From contig NC_014828.1 in the NCBI RefSeq assembly GCF_000178115.2, forward strand, positions 2,077,310-2,141,309: 64,000 nucleotides of DNA, read 5' to 3'. Below the pieces are notes generated by a model. It was not told where the DNA came from. It worked only from the letters and a program-made list of their open reading frames with translations, and did not search any database. Positions 7,571 through 15,863 of the stretch are shown piece by piece. This stretch comes from Ethanoligenens harbinense YUAN-3 (GTDB lineage Bacteria; Bacillota; Clostridia; Oscillospirales; Ethanoligenentaceae). Numbering within the stretch: the first letter of the stretch is position 1; each line of letters starts with the position of its first letter. The translations under genes and the position numbers were made by a program.

Positions 7571-7924
7571 TTACGAAATATTGTGTTCAAGAACTTCGCT
7601 GCGGCGAAGCTTTTTCTCCAGCCTTGCGCCATCGATCAGACAAGACAGTTCCTCACTGTTCAGCGTCATTGTGGTTTCCTCGTCTGACGACGGCCAGCGG
7701 AAATGTCCGCGTTCCAGCCGTTTGAAATACAGCCAAAAGCCATCGCCGTCCCACTCCAGTATTTTCAGGCGGTCACGGCTTCGGTTGCAGAACACGAACA
7801 GCGCGTCGACAAAAGGGTCGAGAGAAAAACTGTGCTGCACAAGCGTCATTAGCCCGTTGATCGATTTCCTCATATCCGTGCACCCACAGCAAAGATACAC
7901 AGGTTTTTCTCCGAACTGCATCAC
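7571..7924 (-). CDS. tnpB: IS66 family accessory protein TnpB
   Basis: 117 residues, the standard size. The opening VYLCCGCTDMRKSINGLMTLV and the central LFVFCNRSRDRLKILEWDGDGFWLYFKRLERG are hallmarks of IS66 Orf2/TnpB. It is required with TnpA and TnpC for IS66 transposition; its biochemical role is not defined. The ATG overlaps the stop codon of tnpA, indicating translational coupling, and a 65-base gap separates it from tnpC. Confidence 0.95.
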   Translation of the reverse strand: MMQFGEKPVYLCCGCTDMRKSINGLMTLVQHSFSLDPFVDALFVFCNRSRDRLKILEWDGDGFWLYFKRLERGHFRWPSSDEETTMTLNSEELSCLIDGARLEKKLRRSEVLEHNIS

Positions 7925-8280
7925 AGCGATCTCAGGATGCGGCAGACTCTCGCCAGCAATTCCAGGTCGGTTTGGGCATTTGCAAGGATATGGCAGCCGG
8001 CGATTTCAATGTCTAGGGTGCCTTCGCCGGCAGTAACAGATTTTGCTTCCGTAAGCTGCGTCCAGCCGTCCGGCACAAGCCCGGTTCCGCGCTTTTGTTT
8101 CTCCATAAGCTCCATGCAGGCAGCTTCCCGTACTTTTTTCTGCCTGTAGTAATAGGTGGCCTTGCTGATGTTTTTTTCTTCGCAAAATGCGTCCACGCTC
8201 TGCCCGCCAGCTATTCGCTCCTTTACCGCCTCGCCCCACTCTGATAGCCGGAACTCCCTCGCGATTTTTTGCGTATCCAT
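7921..8280 (-). CDS. tnpA: IS66 family accessory protein TnpA (helix-turn-helix)
   Basis: 119 residues from the ATG at 8280, chosen because GGAG lies 8 bases upstream; an in-frame ATG at 8304 is possible. The N-terminal part (REFRLSEWGEAVKERIAGGQSVDAFCEEKNISKATYYYRQKKV) is the helix-turn-helix seen in IS66 Orf1 proteins that lets the complex bind DNA. The C-terminal half (TLDIEIAGCHILANAQTDLELLARVCRIL) matches the short domain of these proteins. It is the first gene of the element and overlaps tnpB. Confidence 0.88.
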   Translation of the reverse strand: MDTQKIAREFRLSEWGEAVKERIAGGQSVDAFCEEKNISKATYYYRQKKVREAACMELMEKQKRGTGLVPDGWTQLTEAKSVTAGEGTLDIEIAGCHILANAQTDLELLARVCRILRSL

Positions 8281-8395
8281 TTTATTCACTCCAATTTGGT
8301 CCAAAACACTCCATTACATGTTTTGAACCCTTTTGAAGTTCATTGTACCTTCCCCGACACCATGCTTACAAGGTGCGCGCGGTCTTGACGGTTAC

Positions 8396-8403
8396 ACAGG
8401 AGT
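8396..8403. repeat. Target-site duplication, right copy (ACAGGAGT)
   Basis: Exact repeat of 5958-5965. It contains AGGAG, the likely ribosome-binding site of the KTR gene, so the insertion left that gene with a site but removed it from the upstream riboswitch. Confidence 0.9.
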
Positions 8404-8409
8404 GATATT

Positions 8410-8598
8410 ACGACGGAAATCAAATGGGTATTATGCCCTGTTTGTAATAACAAGACACGTCTAAAAATCCGTGAGGATACAATCCTTAAAAACTTTCCGC
8501 TATTTTGTCCTAAGTGCAAACATGAGACACTAATAAATGTACGACATCTGAAAATATCAGTTATCAAAGAGCCAGCCGCTGAGACGCAGAGCCGATAA
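8410..8598 (+). CDS. Cysteine-rich KTR-domain small protein, ATG start lost (ACG)
   Basis: A 62-codon frame reading (ACG)-T-E-I-K-W-V-L-C-P-V-C-N-N-K-T-R ... LFCPKCKHETLINV ... SVIKEPAAETQSR, then TAA. It matches the small cysteine-rich KTR proteins found in Tn916/Tn1549-type elements, with two CPxC knuckles (CPVC and CPKC) that should bind one zinc. AGGAG sits 7 bases before an ACG where relatives would have ATG, so the start has probably mutated; weak initiation at ACG or ATT (8407) remains possible. Its function is unknown. The IS66 insertion lies 14 bases upstream of the ACG and separates it from the GEMM-I riboswitch. Its stop codon lies inside the following terminator stem. Confidence 0.7.
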   Translation, partial: TTEIKWVLCPVCNNKTRLKIREDTILKNFPLFCPKCKHETLINVRHLKISVIKEPAAETQSR

Positions 8599-8628
8599 CA
8601 TGTGAGATTAATCACAGTTATCGGCTCT
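8588..8628 (+). terminator. Terminator after the KTR gene
   Basis: The 12-base arms AGAGCCGATAAC (8588-8599) and GTTATCGGCTCT (8617-8628) pair perfectly, and TGTGA/TCACA (8601-8605/8612-8616) extends the stem above a one-base bulge. The T-run is short (CTCCTTGT). The KTR stop codon is part of the stem. Confidence 0.7.
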
Positions 8629-8682
8629 CCTTGTACATGATCTATAAAGTTGATTGTACTTGTGGTTAAGTTAGTTCAAATA

Positions 8683-9024
8683 CTATCCCTTGTTTTCATG
8701 GCGGAGTTCTTTCCAAATACCTCTTGCTGATGCAATAGCAATTTGCTGTTCTTGCTCGTTAGCATCCCGGAACTCCCGAATAAATTGTTCCTGCTCTGGC
8801 GTACCAGTTACATCCTCGGGACGAAAAATAAGATCAGCTGGAATACTTAATTCTTGAATGATTTTATAAAGGACCTCAAATGTTGGATTTCGTTTTCCAG
8901 TTTCAATGGCAATGATGGTTCTTAAAGAAACTTCTATTTTGTCAGCAAGCGCTGTTTGTGTCATTCCGCGCGATATACGGGCTCCTTGAATGATAGTACC
9001 CATTCGCTTCATGTCATAGTGCAT
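8683..9024 (-). CDS. XRE-family helix-turn-helix regulator of the integrative element
   Basis: 113 residues. A Cro/C1-type helix-turn-helix fills residues about 10-63: GARISRGMTQTALADKIEVSLRTIIAIETGKRNPTFEVLYKI. The remaining C-terminal part (TGTPEQEQFIREFRDANEQEQQIAIASARGIWKEL) is helical and looks like a dimerisation tail. Small regulators of this type sit beside the sigma-like gene and recombinases in Tn1549-like elements, where they are thought to repress transfer or excision genes. It is oriented away from the recombinases; the 556-bp spacer to the sigma-like gene should contain the divergent promoters. Its ligand and targets are unknown. Confidence 0.88.
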   Translation of the reverse strand: MHYDMKRMGTIIQGARISRGMTQTALADKIEVSLRTIIAIETGKRNPTFEVLYKIIQELSIPADLIFRPEDVTGTPEQEQFIREFRDANEQEQQIAIASARGIWKELRHENKG

Positions 9025-9580
9025 TATGTATCACCTCTTATCTAAGTTTAGTAGAAAAAAGATGATTACATAATGTGATTGTGCGTCATATTTACATGCA
9101 ACATATTTCACAAAAAACAACAGCCGGACAAGGCAAGAAAAAAAAGACTGCTTTGGCGGGTTATATTAATGCATCCAAAATCAAATGAGTCACCTGCCAA
9201 AGCAAACTGAAAGGAGCTTTGGCAGATGCTGTTTTTACTACCAAAATACCACTTTTATAGAAAGGTGGCAGTTTAGCAGATGGCCTGAATATTCTATGGG
9301 CAACCTTCCAAGGTAATCGCTTAAAAAAAGTTATTGCTTCATAAGGATAAATTCTAACCTTGCATATGCAAACTATGACATAATAGTATGTAATTTGTAT
9401 CAATTTCGACGTACCATGCGGAGGATATTCTGCTTTGGTACGTTTTTTATCTTCTTTTCTCTGGATAAATATTTCTGGTATGTTATATCGACGCGGTGTG
9501 ATATAAAGCCCCTCTGCCGCTCCCCTCCATCCTCTGTTTCGATTTGCCCAAGCCTAAAAATCGAAACGGAGGAAAAGAAA
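9025..9580. other. Intergenic spacer between XRE regulator and sigma-like gene
   Basis: I see no gene here. The stretch is A+T-rich and contains related segments GACTGCTTTGGCGGG, CTGCCAAAGCAAACTG and GAGCTTTGGCAGATGC (9149-9230) that can fold back on one another. A rho-independent terminator follows at 9409-9448. Just before the sigma-like gene is an inverted repeat GTTTCGATTT/AAATCGAAAC flanking GCCCAAGCCTAA (about 9536-9567). It looks like a decayed or regulatory spacer. Confidence 0.5.
9409..9448 (+). terminator. Intrinsic terminator upstream of the sigma-like gene
   Basis: ACGTACCA (9409-9416) pairs with TGGTACGT (9436-9443), and the second arm runs into six T residues. It lies about 130 bases upstream of the sigma-like gene, so it either ends a transcript from the left or attenuates this gene. 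Confidence 0.7.
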
Positions 9581-10006
9581 ATGGTCAAGATCAATCTGCG
9601 GGACTATTATCCCGATTTTTATACCACCGACTGCATCATTGCGGTACCGGACGAGGTTGCGGCACTCATGGATTCCTATGAACACGCCGAAGCCGCCTAC
9701 TATCTGCGGAGATACCGTCATAAGTCGTATTACTCTCTGGATCGCGGCGACGGCATCGAGCGTGACATCCTGTTCGTGTCCCTGTCCCCCTGCGAAATCT
9801 ATGAGTGCAAAGTGACGGGTGAGCAGATTCACGCTGCCATCGCCGCCTTGCCGGATAAGCAGGCCAAACGCATCTATGCTCATTACTTCTTGGGAATGAG
9901 CAAAAGTGCCATTGCTAAGGCAGAAGGGGTAAATAAAAGTCAAATCTCACGTTCTATCAATAAGGCGCTGAAAAATATGGAGGCAGTTCTCAAAAATTTC
10001 ATTTAA
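9581..10006 (+). CDS. Sigma-70 region-4-like regulatory protein of the integrative element
   Basis: 141 residues from an ATG 8 bases after GGAGGA. The N-terminal two-thirds (YYPDFYTTDCIIAVPDEVAALMDSYEHAEAAYYLRRYRHKSYYSLDRGDGIE) is typical of the small sigma-like proteins encoded in Tn916/Tn1549-type conjugative elements. The C-terminal part (about 95-135, LPDKQAKRIYAHYFLGMSKSAIAKAEGVNKSQISRSINKALKNM) is a sigma region 4-like helix-turn-helix. Such proteins are thought to switch on recombinase or transfer genes. It precedes TnpW and the recombinases on the same strand. No region 2 is present, so it is not a complete sigma factor. Confidence 0.88.
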   Translation: MVKINLRDYYPDFYTTDCIIAVPDEVAALMDSYEHAEAAYYLRRYRHKSYYSLDRGDGIERDILFVSLSPCEIYECKVTGEQIHAAIAALPDKQAKRIYAHYFLGMSKSAIAKAEGVNKSQISRSINKALKNMEAVLKNFI

Positions 10007-10543
10007 GGGAGCAACTTTTGCCCTGAAAATGAAAAGGTTTATGAGGGATATGTTTTTATTCTTCGCTGAACCTTGAAAATTGAATAAGGGACAAGCCGGA
10101 TACATACCGCGAGCAGCGGCATACAGGGAGCCGGGCGGCGGGTGCGCCACGATCTTTCCTTACGCGGGAGAGGGTGATTGATTTCAGCGTAACGGGAAGG
10201 GAGCGAAAAACACCAGCGCCGCAGGCAGAGCAGCGTCTTTCAGACGCAAGGCAGCTCTGCGGCAATTATCTGTATGTAATGAAACTTCCGTTCAGTCACA
10301 GTCCGAGCGTGATAAAACCGTCGCAGGCAATGAGAACGGCCCGCCATCATCATGGGGGGAGGTGCAATTCCTATGGTAACAGGTACGCCGCCTGTTCGTC
10401 CGGAATGTCTGTAAACATAAAAAGCAAATCGAAACAAAGGGACAACCGCGCCGAAATGCGACAGTCGTATGGCTGCTCTAGCCTGAAATCGGCGCGGCTG
10501 TCATCTTTTATATGGGTATGGTTTGGAATGGAGGTGTCTCTTT
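10007..10543. other. Structured non-coding spacer upstream of tnpW
   Basis: No convincing gene is present. Two strong foldbacks stand out. The first is a two-tier hairpin at 10218-10263: GCCGCAG pairs with CTGCGGC, enclosing GCGTCT-TTC-AGACGC. The second at 10446-10497 is closed by CCGCGCCGA/TCGGCGCGG. Between them is a G-rich stretch with a Shine-Dalgarno-like GGGGGGAGGTG near 10354. Comparable structured leaders precede recombinase modules of related elements. The function is unknown. Confidence 0.5.
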
Positions 10544-10729
10544 ATGGAGCAAGCCACACCATGCGGAAAAGCAAATACCTCTTACAAGGAAGTCAAGATC
10601 GGGAATACGCTGTATCGCGTGACCAGCGTGTTTTCCGGTGAGAAGGACCTGGGGCATACGCTGGAACAGCTCGCCGTCCGGCGTGCCATGACAGAGCTTA
10701 CACCGCCCCGCGTCCCTTCTGCTTCTTAA
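10544..10729 (+). CDS. TnpW-like small transposon-encoded protein
   Basis: 61 residues from the ATG at 10544, which has GGAGGTG 8 bases upstream. The sequence KEVKIGNTLYRVTSVFSGEKDLGHTLEQLAVRRAM follows the pattern of the small TnpW-like proteins of Tn4451/Tn1549-type elements (I-G-N-T-x-Y-x-V, then a short helix). Its role is not established. It lies 125 bases ahead of the first serine recombinase, on the same strand, in the position usual for this family. Confidence 0.75.
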   Translation: MEQATPCGKANTSYKEVKIGNTLYRVTSVFSGEKDLGHTLEQLAVRRAMTELTPPRVPSAS

Positions 10730-10854
10730 CGATAAAACCCTCTCGGCCAGCCGCATCCTTGCGCGGCGAAAGCTCCCGCGTTATCCTGATGATGTTCGAG
10801 AGCCATAAAACCGCACGGGGTATGATGCTGAGATGATCGGGAGGTAAAATATAG

Positions 10855-12519
10855 ATGATCGAAAAAACATACAACGTGGGCATCTACTGCCGACTGTCCA
10901 ACGACGATGAGCGCGACGGCGAATCCGCCAGCATTGAAAATCAAAAGTTGCTGCTCCAACGGTATGTCCGTGAGCGCGGCTGGAATGAAATCGACGTATA
11001 TACCGATGACGGATACTCCGGAACAAACTTCGACCGTCCCGGCGTCCAGCGGCTGATTGAGGATGCAAAAACAAAGCGCATCAACGTGATTTTGGTCAAG
11101 GATCTGTCGCGTTTCGGCAGAAACTACATTGAATTTGGACAATACACAGATTATCTGTTTCCTTCTATCGGGTGCCGCTTCATTGCGCTGAACAACGGCA
11201 TTGACACGGAAAGCACCAACGGCAGCACCGATGTCATGTGCTTTTTGAACTTATTTAACGAGTTCTACAGCCGGGATACCAGCAAGAAGGTCAAGGCCGT
11301 CAAGAAAGCGTGTGCGGAGGATGGCAAGTTTCTTGGAACTTACCCCGCTTATGGCTACAAGCGCGATCCTGCGGATAAGCACCACCTTGTAATCGACGAG
11401 GAAACCGCGCCGATTGTGCGCCGGATCTTCGCCATGCGCTGTCAGGGCATGGGCTTTTGGTCCATTGCCGTCGCGCTCAACGAGGAAGGAATTCAGCCGC
11501 CCGGAGTGCTGTACTATCAGCGCAAGGGGCGAAATGATCCGCGCAAGGTCAACCACCAGTGGGCCAATACCACCGTTCAGGTTATCCTCCGAAATGAGGT
11601 CTACATCGGTAATATGGTACAGGGCAAGCACGGGACGCTCTCGTATAAATCCCGCAAGCTCATTGTAAAACCGGAGGATGAATGGATACGGGTTGAAAAC
11701 ACGCATGAAGCAATCATTCCCCGCGACGTGTGGGATACGGTTGTCAGCATCGACCAAAAGAAGGTGCGGAAATCTCCCGCCGCAGAAGGCAGAAAAAGCA
11801 TCTTTACCGGTCTTGTCTACTGCGCCGACTGCGGTTTCAAAATGCGGTCCCACAATGAGACGCGCAAATACAGCGACGGCCACACGCAGGTGTTTCACTC
11901 CTTCATCTGCGGCAACTACAGCCGCAGCGGTAAAACCGCCTGCACCATCCACATGATTTATGAGGATGTGCTAAGTAAACTCGTGCTGGCGGACATCCGG
12001 GAAAAGGCGCAGTATGCGGAGTATGACCGGGATCGGCTCATAGCGCAGATTACCCGGCTGAAGGATAAGGAAAACCGCAGCCGCCTGTCCTCTTATGAGC
12101 AGGAGCTGAAAACGGCCACCACCCGTATCTCGGAGTTGGAAAAGCTGATGCAGAATCTTTACGAGGACAAATGCAAAGGCATCATCCCGCAGACCGTGTT
12201 CCAGACCCTGATGCAGAAATATGAATCCGAGCGCGCGGAAAAAGCCGCCGCAGTCCCTGAATTGGAACAGAAAGTCAAGACGCAGCTTGGAAACAAGCAG
12301 GACGCAGACCGTTGGACGGATATTATCCGGCGCTATACAGAAATCACAGAGCTGGATGAAACCATCCTGTTTGAGCTGGTTGACCGCATTGAGGTGGGCG
12401 AAACCAAAAAGCAGGGCGATCTTCGCATCTGCGACATCAAGGTGCATTACCGTTATGTCGGAAATGTGGATGAGGCGCTGACGCAGGAGAAGAGGGAGCG
12501 TTATGAAAAAGCTGTATAA
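10855..12519 (+). CDS. Large serine recombinase 1 (TnpX-like)
   Basis: 554 residues. The N-terminal resolvase domain (about 1-155) shows YCRLSNDDERDGESASIENQ with the presumed catalytic Ser16 in CRLS and the conserved KDLSRFGRNY and D-G-Y-S-G-T-N-F-D-R-P motifs. The recombinase domain (about 165-290) holds ANTTVQVILRNEVYIGNMVQGK. A zinc ribbon (about 315-370) has VYCADCGFKM and a matching downstream FICGNY...CTIH pair. A coiled-coil arm follows (about 395-465). Large serine recombinases cut and join att sites for excision and integration of the element. An ATG with GGGAGGT upstream starts it, and it overlaps recombinase 2 by 17 bases. The protein looks intact. Confidence 0.95.
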   Translation: MIEKTYNVGIYCRLSNDDERDGESASIENQKLLLQRYVRERGWNEIDVYTDDGYSGTNFDRPGVQRLIEDAKTKRINVILVKDLSRFGRNYIEFGQYTDYLFPSIGCRFIALNNGIDTESTNGSTDVMCFLNLFNEFYSRDTSKKVKAVKKACAEDGKFLGTYPAYGYKRDPADKHHLVIDEETAPIVRRIFAMRCQGMGFWSIAVALNEEGIQPPGVLYYQRKGRNDPRKVNHQWANTTVQVILRNEVYIGNMVQGKHGTLSYKSRKLIVKPEDEWIRVENTHEAIIPRDVWDTVVSIDQKKVRKSPAAEGRKSIFTGLVYCADCGFKMRSHNETRKYSDGHTQVFHSFICGNYSRSGKTACTIHMIYEDVLSKLVLADIREKAQYAEYDRDRLIAQITRLKDKENRSRLSSYEQELKTATTRISELEKLMQNLYEDKCKGIIPQTVFQTLMQKYESERAEKAAAVPELEQKVKTQLGNKQDADRWTDIIRRYTEITELDETILFELVDRIEVGETKKQGDLRICDIKVHYRYVGNVDEALTQEKRERYEKAV

Positions 12520-14161
12520 GGTCGGCATCTACTGCCGCTTGAGCATAGACGACGCTTCCAATTCCGCGAAAGCGAAAAGCTACATTCCCGCCGACGAATC
12601 CGTCAGCATTGAAAATCAGCGGGAAATCCTCTCCAAATTTGTGATGCTGAACGGCTGGACCGAAGTGAAAACCTACGCCGACGACGGTTACAGCGGCGGC
12701 AACTTCCAGCGCCCCGGTTTTCTGGAGATGCTGGAGGACGCCCGAAAAGGCGTTATCAACCTGATCCTCGTCAAAGACCTGTCACGTTTGGGTCGCGACT
12801 TTGTAGAGGTGGGCCGGTACACAGACGTTGTGTTTCCTTCCCTTGGGTGCCGCTTCGTTTCCGTGCTGGATTGTCTGGACACCGAGGGCGACAACACCGA
12901 TATGCTCCACTTCCGCAGCCTGATGAACGACTACCATTTGAAGGATTTGAGCAACAAAATCAAATCCGTGCGGTACGCCAAAATGAAAAGCGGGCAGTTC
13001 CTTTCCGCTTACGCCCCTTACGGCTACCGCAAAAGCGAGGACGATAAGCACAAACTGGTCATCGACGAATACGCCGCCGCTGTGGTCCACAGGGCCTTTT
13101 CCATGCGGCGGGACGGCGCGGCCTACGGCAAGATTGCCGCCGCTTTCAATCTGGACGGCATCCTCTCTCCGCGCGGATACTGGCACAGCCTGTACGGAAC
13201 CGGCGAATGCCGGTATTCTCAGCTCTGGACCTGCGCAACCGTAAAAAACCTTCTGAACAGCGAGGTCTATCTTGGAAATCTGCTTATGAACTACACCGGC
13301 TCCCGTTCTTATAAGGATGGCACGATGATTTATAAGCCGGAATCCGAGTGGATACGGTGTGAGGCAACCCACGAGGCAATCATTGTTCCGGAAGAATGGG
13401 ATGCCGTGCAGAAAATCAATCAGGCTGCAAAGCGACGCGTTGAGAATAACCGAAAGCCGACCCGAAGCCTTTTTTCTGGCAAACTGGTCTGCGCCGATTG
13501 TAAAGGTCCGCTTGGCGCAAGCACAGAGACGCAGCATCGTAAAAACGGCACCGTAAAACGCTATGTTTCCTACTGCTGTGAGAGATACATCCAGTCGGGT
13601 CGGAGCGTTTGTTCCTGGCACCGTATCTATGAAATGACGTTAGCGCGGATTGTGATGGCTGAAATTAAAGCGGACGCTGAGGCCGTCATTCTGGATGAGG
13701 CCGGTGCGGTGGAGAAGCTCAAACGCCGGATGGCACAGTATGATGAACAGTGCATGGCAAATACCCGTCAGGAAATCGGCAAACTGCGACGCCGCTTGCA
13801 GGAGTTGGAGAGCATGACCGCAAAGCTCTATGAGGACAAGGTTAGCGGAGCGGTCAGCGAAAGTACCTTCTCGGTGCTGATAGCGAAAAACGAACAGGAG
13901 CGCCTTGCCAAAGCGGAACGCCTTGACGTGCTTCTGTCCGAAGTTAAAAAATCCGATCAGGATGCCGCCGACATTCAGAGTTGGGCGGCGACGATCCGCA
14001 AATATCTGAACTTACAGGAACTTGACCGGGAAACCATCGATGAGCTGATAGACCACATTGAAATTGGTGAACGCACTGTTGTTGACGGAAAGCGTAGGCA
14101 GGATGTGAAGGTGTTCTATCGTTTTGTCGGGCAGGTCAACCGGGAACTTGATATGCAATGA
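12503..14161 (+). CDS. Large serine recombinase 2 (TnpX-like)
   Basis: 552 residues starting within the end of recombinase 1. The resolvase domain has YCRLSIDDASN with the presumed catalytic serine, SIENQREIL, DDGYSGGNFQRPGF and KDLSRLGRDF. The recombinase domain contains CATVKNLLNSEVYLGNLLMNY (about 250-270). The zinc ribbon is LVCADCKGPL...CSWH (about 330-375), followed by a coiled coil (about 410-470). It is a paralogue of recombinase 1 rather than a duplicate; an insertion (AKAKSYIPADES) follows the catalytic loop. Tandem large serine recombinases in such elements may act together or provide integration and excision separately. No damage is visible. Confidence 0.94.
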   Translation: MKKLYKVGIYCRLSIDDASNSAKAKSYIPADESVSIENQREILSKFVMLNGWTEVKTYADDGYSGGNFQRPGFLEMLEDARKGVINLILVKDLSRLGRDFVEVGRYTDVVFPSLGCRFVSVLDCLDTEGDNTDMLHFRSLMNDYHLKDLSNKIKSVRYAKMKSGQFLSAYAPYGYRKSEDDKHKLVIDEYAAAVVHRAFSMRRDGAAYGKIAAAFNLDGILSPRGYWHSLYGTGECRYSQLWTCATVKNLLNSEVYLGNLLMNYTGSRSYKDGTMIYKPESEWIRCEATHEAIIVPEEWDAVQKINQAAKRRVENNRKPTRSLFSGKLVCADCKGPLGASTETQHRKNGTVKRYVSYCCERYIQSGRSVCSWHRIYEMTLARIVMAEIKADAEAVILDEAGAVEKLKRRMAQYDEQCMANTRQEIGKLRRRLQELESMTAKLYEDKVSGAVSESTFSVLIAKNEQERLAKAERLDVLLSEVKKSDQDAADIQSWAATIRKYLNLQELDRETIDELIDHIEIGERTVVDGKRRQDVKVFYRFVGQVNRELDMQ

Positions 14162-14277
14162 AAATAGGCCGTCTTACAGGTTTTGAGAGTCTTTTAGCAC
14201 GACGTTCTCCAATAACGTACGCTCTTGAACACATGTATTGCAGGTACTTCCCGCTGGACAACGGGAAAGGATCTATC

Positions 14278-15863
14278 ATGCCTGAGAAGAAAAAAGTCTA
14301 TTGTCTGTATCGCGTTTCCACAAAAGGCCAGGTCGAAAAAGATGATATTCCCATGCAGAAAGATTACTGCCGGGATTTTGCCAAAGAGCAGGGCTGGGAA
14401 ATCATCGAAGAATTATCCGAAAAGGGTGTTTCGGGCTTTAAGGTTTCCGCCAAAGACCGGGATGCCATTTAGGAGATTCAGAAAGATGCCGCTTTGCACA
14501 AGTTCGACGTGTTGCTCGTCTTTATGTTCGACCGGCTGGGACGCCGCGAGGACGAGACACCCTTTGTCGTGGAGTGGTTCGTAAAGAACGGCATTGAGGT
14601 CTGGAGCGCCAAAGAAGGGCAGCAACGCTTTGATATACCCATGTGGACAAGCTGACCAATTACATACGCTACTGGCAGGCGTCCGGCGAAAGCATCAAGA
14701 CCTCCATCCGCACCAAAACCCGCCTTGCACAAATTGTACAGGAAGGGCGTTTCCGGGGCGGAAAAGCGCCATTTGGCTATCAACTGGAAAAGAAGGGCCG
14801 CATAAACAAAAAGAGCCATGAAGTCTATGAGATCGCGGTCAACGAGCAGGAGGCCGAAGTGGTGCGGCTCATCTTTCAGAAATATGTCCGGGAGGGCTAC
14901 GGCGCACAGCGGTTGGCCCACTATCTTTCTGATGAGGGAATCCACACCCGCCAAGGTGAAGGCTTTGTCAACACCAGCATTAACACGATCCTGAAAAACA
15001 TCATCTACGTCGGCATCCTGCGCAGCGGCGAATCGCAATCTGAAATCTTCCCGGAGCTGCAAATAATCGACGAGGATACATTTCAGCAGGCGCAGGAGAT
15101 CATGAAACAGCGCACACAGGAACATTCCTCCGTGCCCCGCAACAACAAAAGCCGGGCGCTGGTGTCCGGCCTGATCTATTGCGGCCACTGCGGGCACAAG
15201 ATGGTACTCTCCACCAGCGGCAAAAACTACAAGCGCGCAGACGGCACCGTCGTTGAGAACGTGCGGTTGCGGTATCAGTGCCACAATCAGGTTCGACATC
15301 CCGATCTATGCGACGGGCAGAACACCTATCGCACTGAGCGGGTAAACGCGCTGGTGGCGGAATCCATCCGCAGGCTGTTCGTCTACATCAAGACCATCTC
15401 TGAAAAAGAGGTGATTCAGGCGCAGATACACCGGCAAGAACTGTTCTGCCGGTCGCAGTTGGAGCAGGCCAACCGGTTGTTGGACAGCAAGAGCAAGGAG
15501 TTGAGCGACTACCAATCCGAGGTGCTCAAAGTGATCCGGGGCGAAAGCCCGCTGAAAATGGACATCATCAACGGATTGGTGGAGCAGGCCGAGGAGGCGC
15601 TCAAGCAGGCAAAGGCCGACGTGGCCCGTTGGCAGGAGGAATTGTCGAACGTTCAGACAAAAGGCGCGGAGATTCATAAATTTTATGGTCGCGTTGTAAA
15701 CTGGTCGGAACTGTTCGATAAGTGCAGCATCGCGGAGAAAAAGATGATCGTCTCCCAGCTTATCCAAAAAGTGTCCATCCACAAGGATTATTCGCTGGAC
15801 ATCGACTTCAACATCTCCGTCCACCAGATATTGGACTACAACAAGCCATCCAAGAGCGCATAA
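14278..15863 (+). pseudogene. Large serine recombinase 3, broken by a nonsense codon and a frameshift
   Basis: The gene starts at ATG 14278 (GGAAAGGA upstream) as MPEKKKVYCLYRVSTKGQ, with the catalytic serine in YRVS. A TAG at 14470-14472 interrupts ...KDRDAI*EIQKDAALHKFDVLL where CAG (Gln) is expected. The frame then continues to about 14632, where two extra bases (or one missing) shift it; the correct frame resumes at VDKLTNYIRYWQASGES and runs to 15863. The downstream part still contains the recombinase domain, zinc ribbon (LIYCGHCGHKM...CHNQ) and coiled coil. It is of a different subfamily from the two upstream copies. An active protein cannot be made without readthrough plus frameshifting, so loss of function is the simple view. 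Confidence 0.88.

Larger units (their letters stand above)
5966..8395. mobile_element. IS66-family insertion sequence, complete, 2,430 bp
   Basis: The ends carry an 11-bp perfect inverted repeat starting with GTAA: GTAACCGTCAA at 5966-5976 and its complement TTGACGGTTAC at 8385-8395. Both sides are flanked by the direct repeat ACAGGAGT. Inside are tnpA, tnpB and tnpC in the usual order, all on the minus strand. Everything needed for activity looks intact, and the exact target duplication suggests a fairly recent insertion. It landed between the GEMM-I/terminator unit and the KTR gene, duplicating that gene's Shine-Dalgarno sequence. Confidence 0.95.

Noticed and set aside
5945-8489. A short peptide frame (M-N-D-K-T-M-T-G-V...) that would read across the uninterrupted IS66 target site
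   Set aside because: Only about 28 codons, without a ribosome site, and out of frame with the conserved KTR protein.
10174-10641. A 155-codon plus-strand frame overlapping the spacer before tnpW
   Set aside because: Its product has no family features, it overlaps strong hairpins, lacks a ribosome site and runs into the better-supported tnpW frame.
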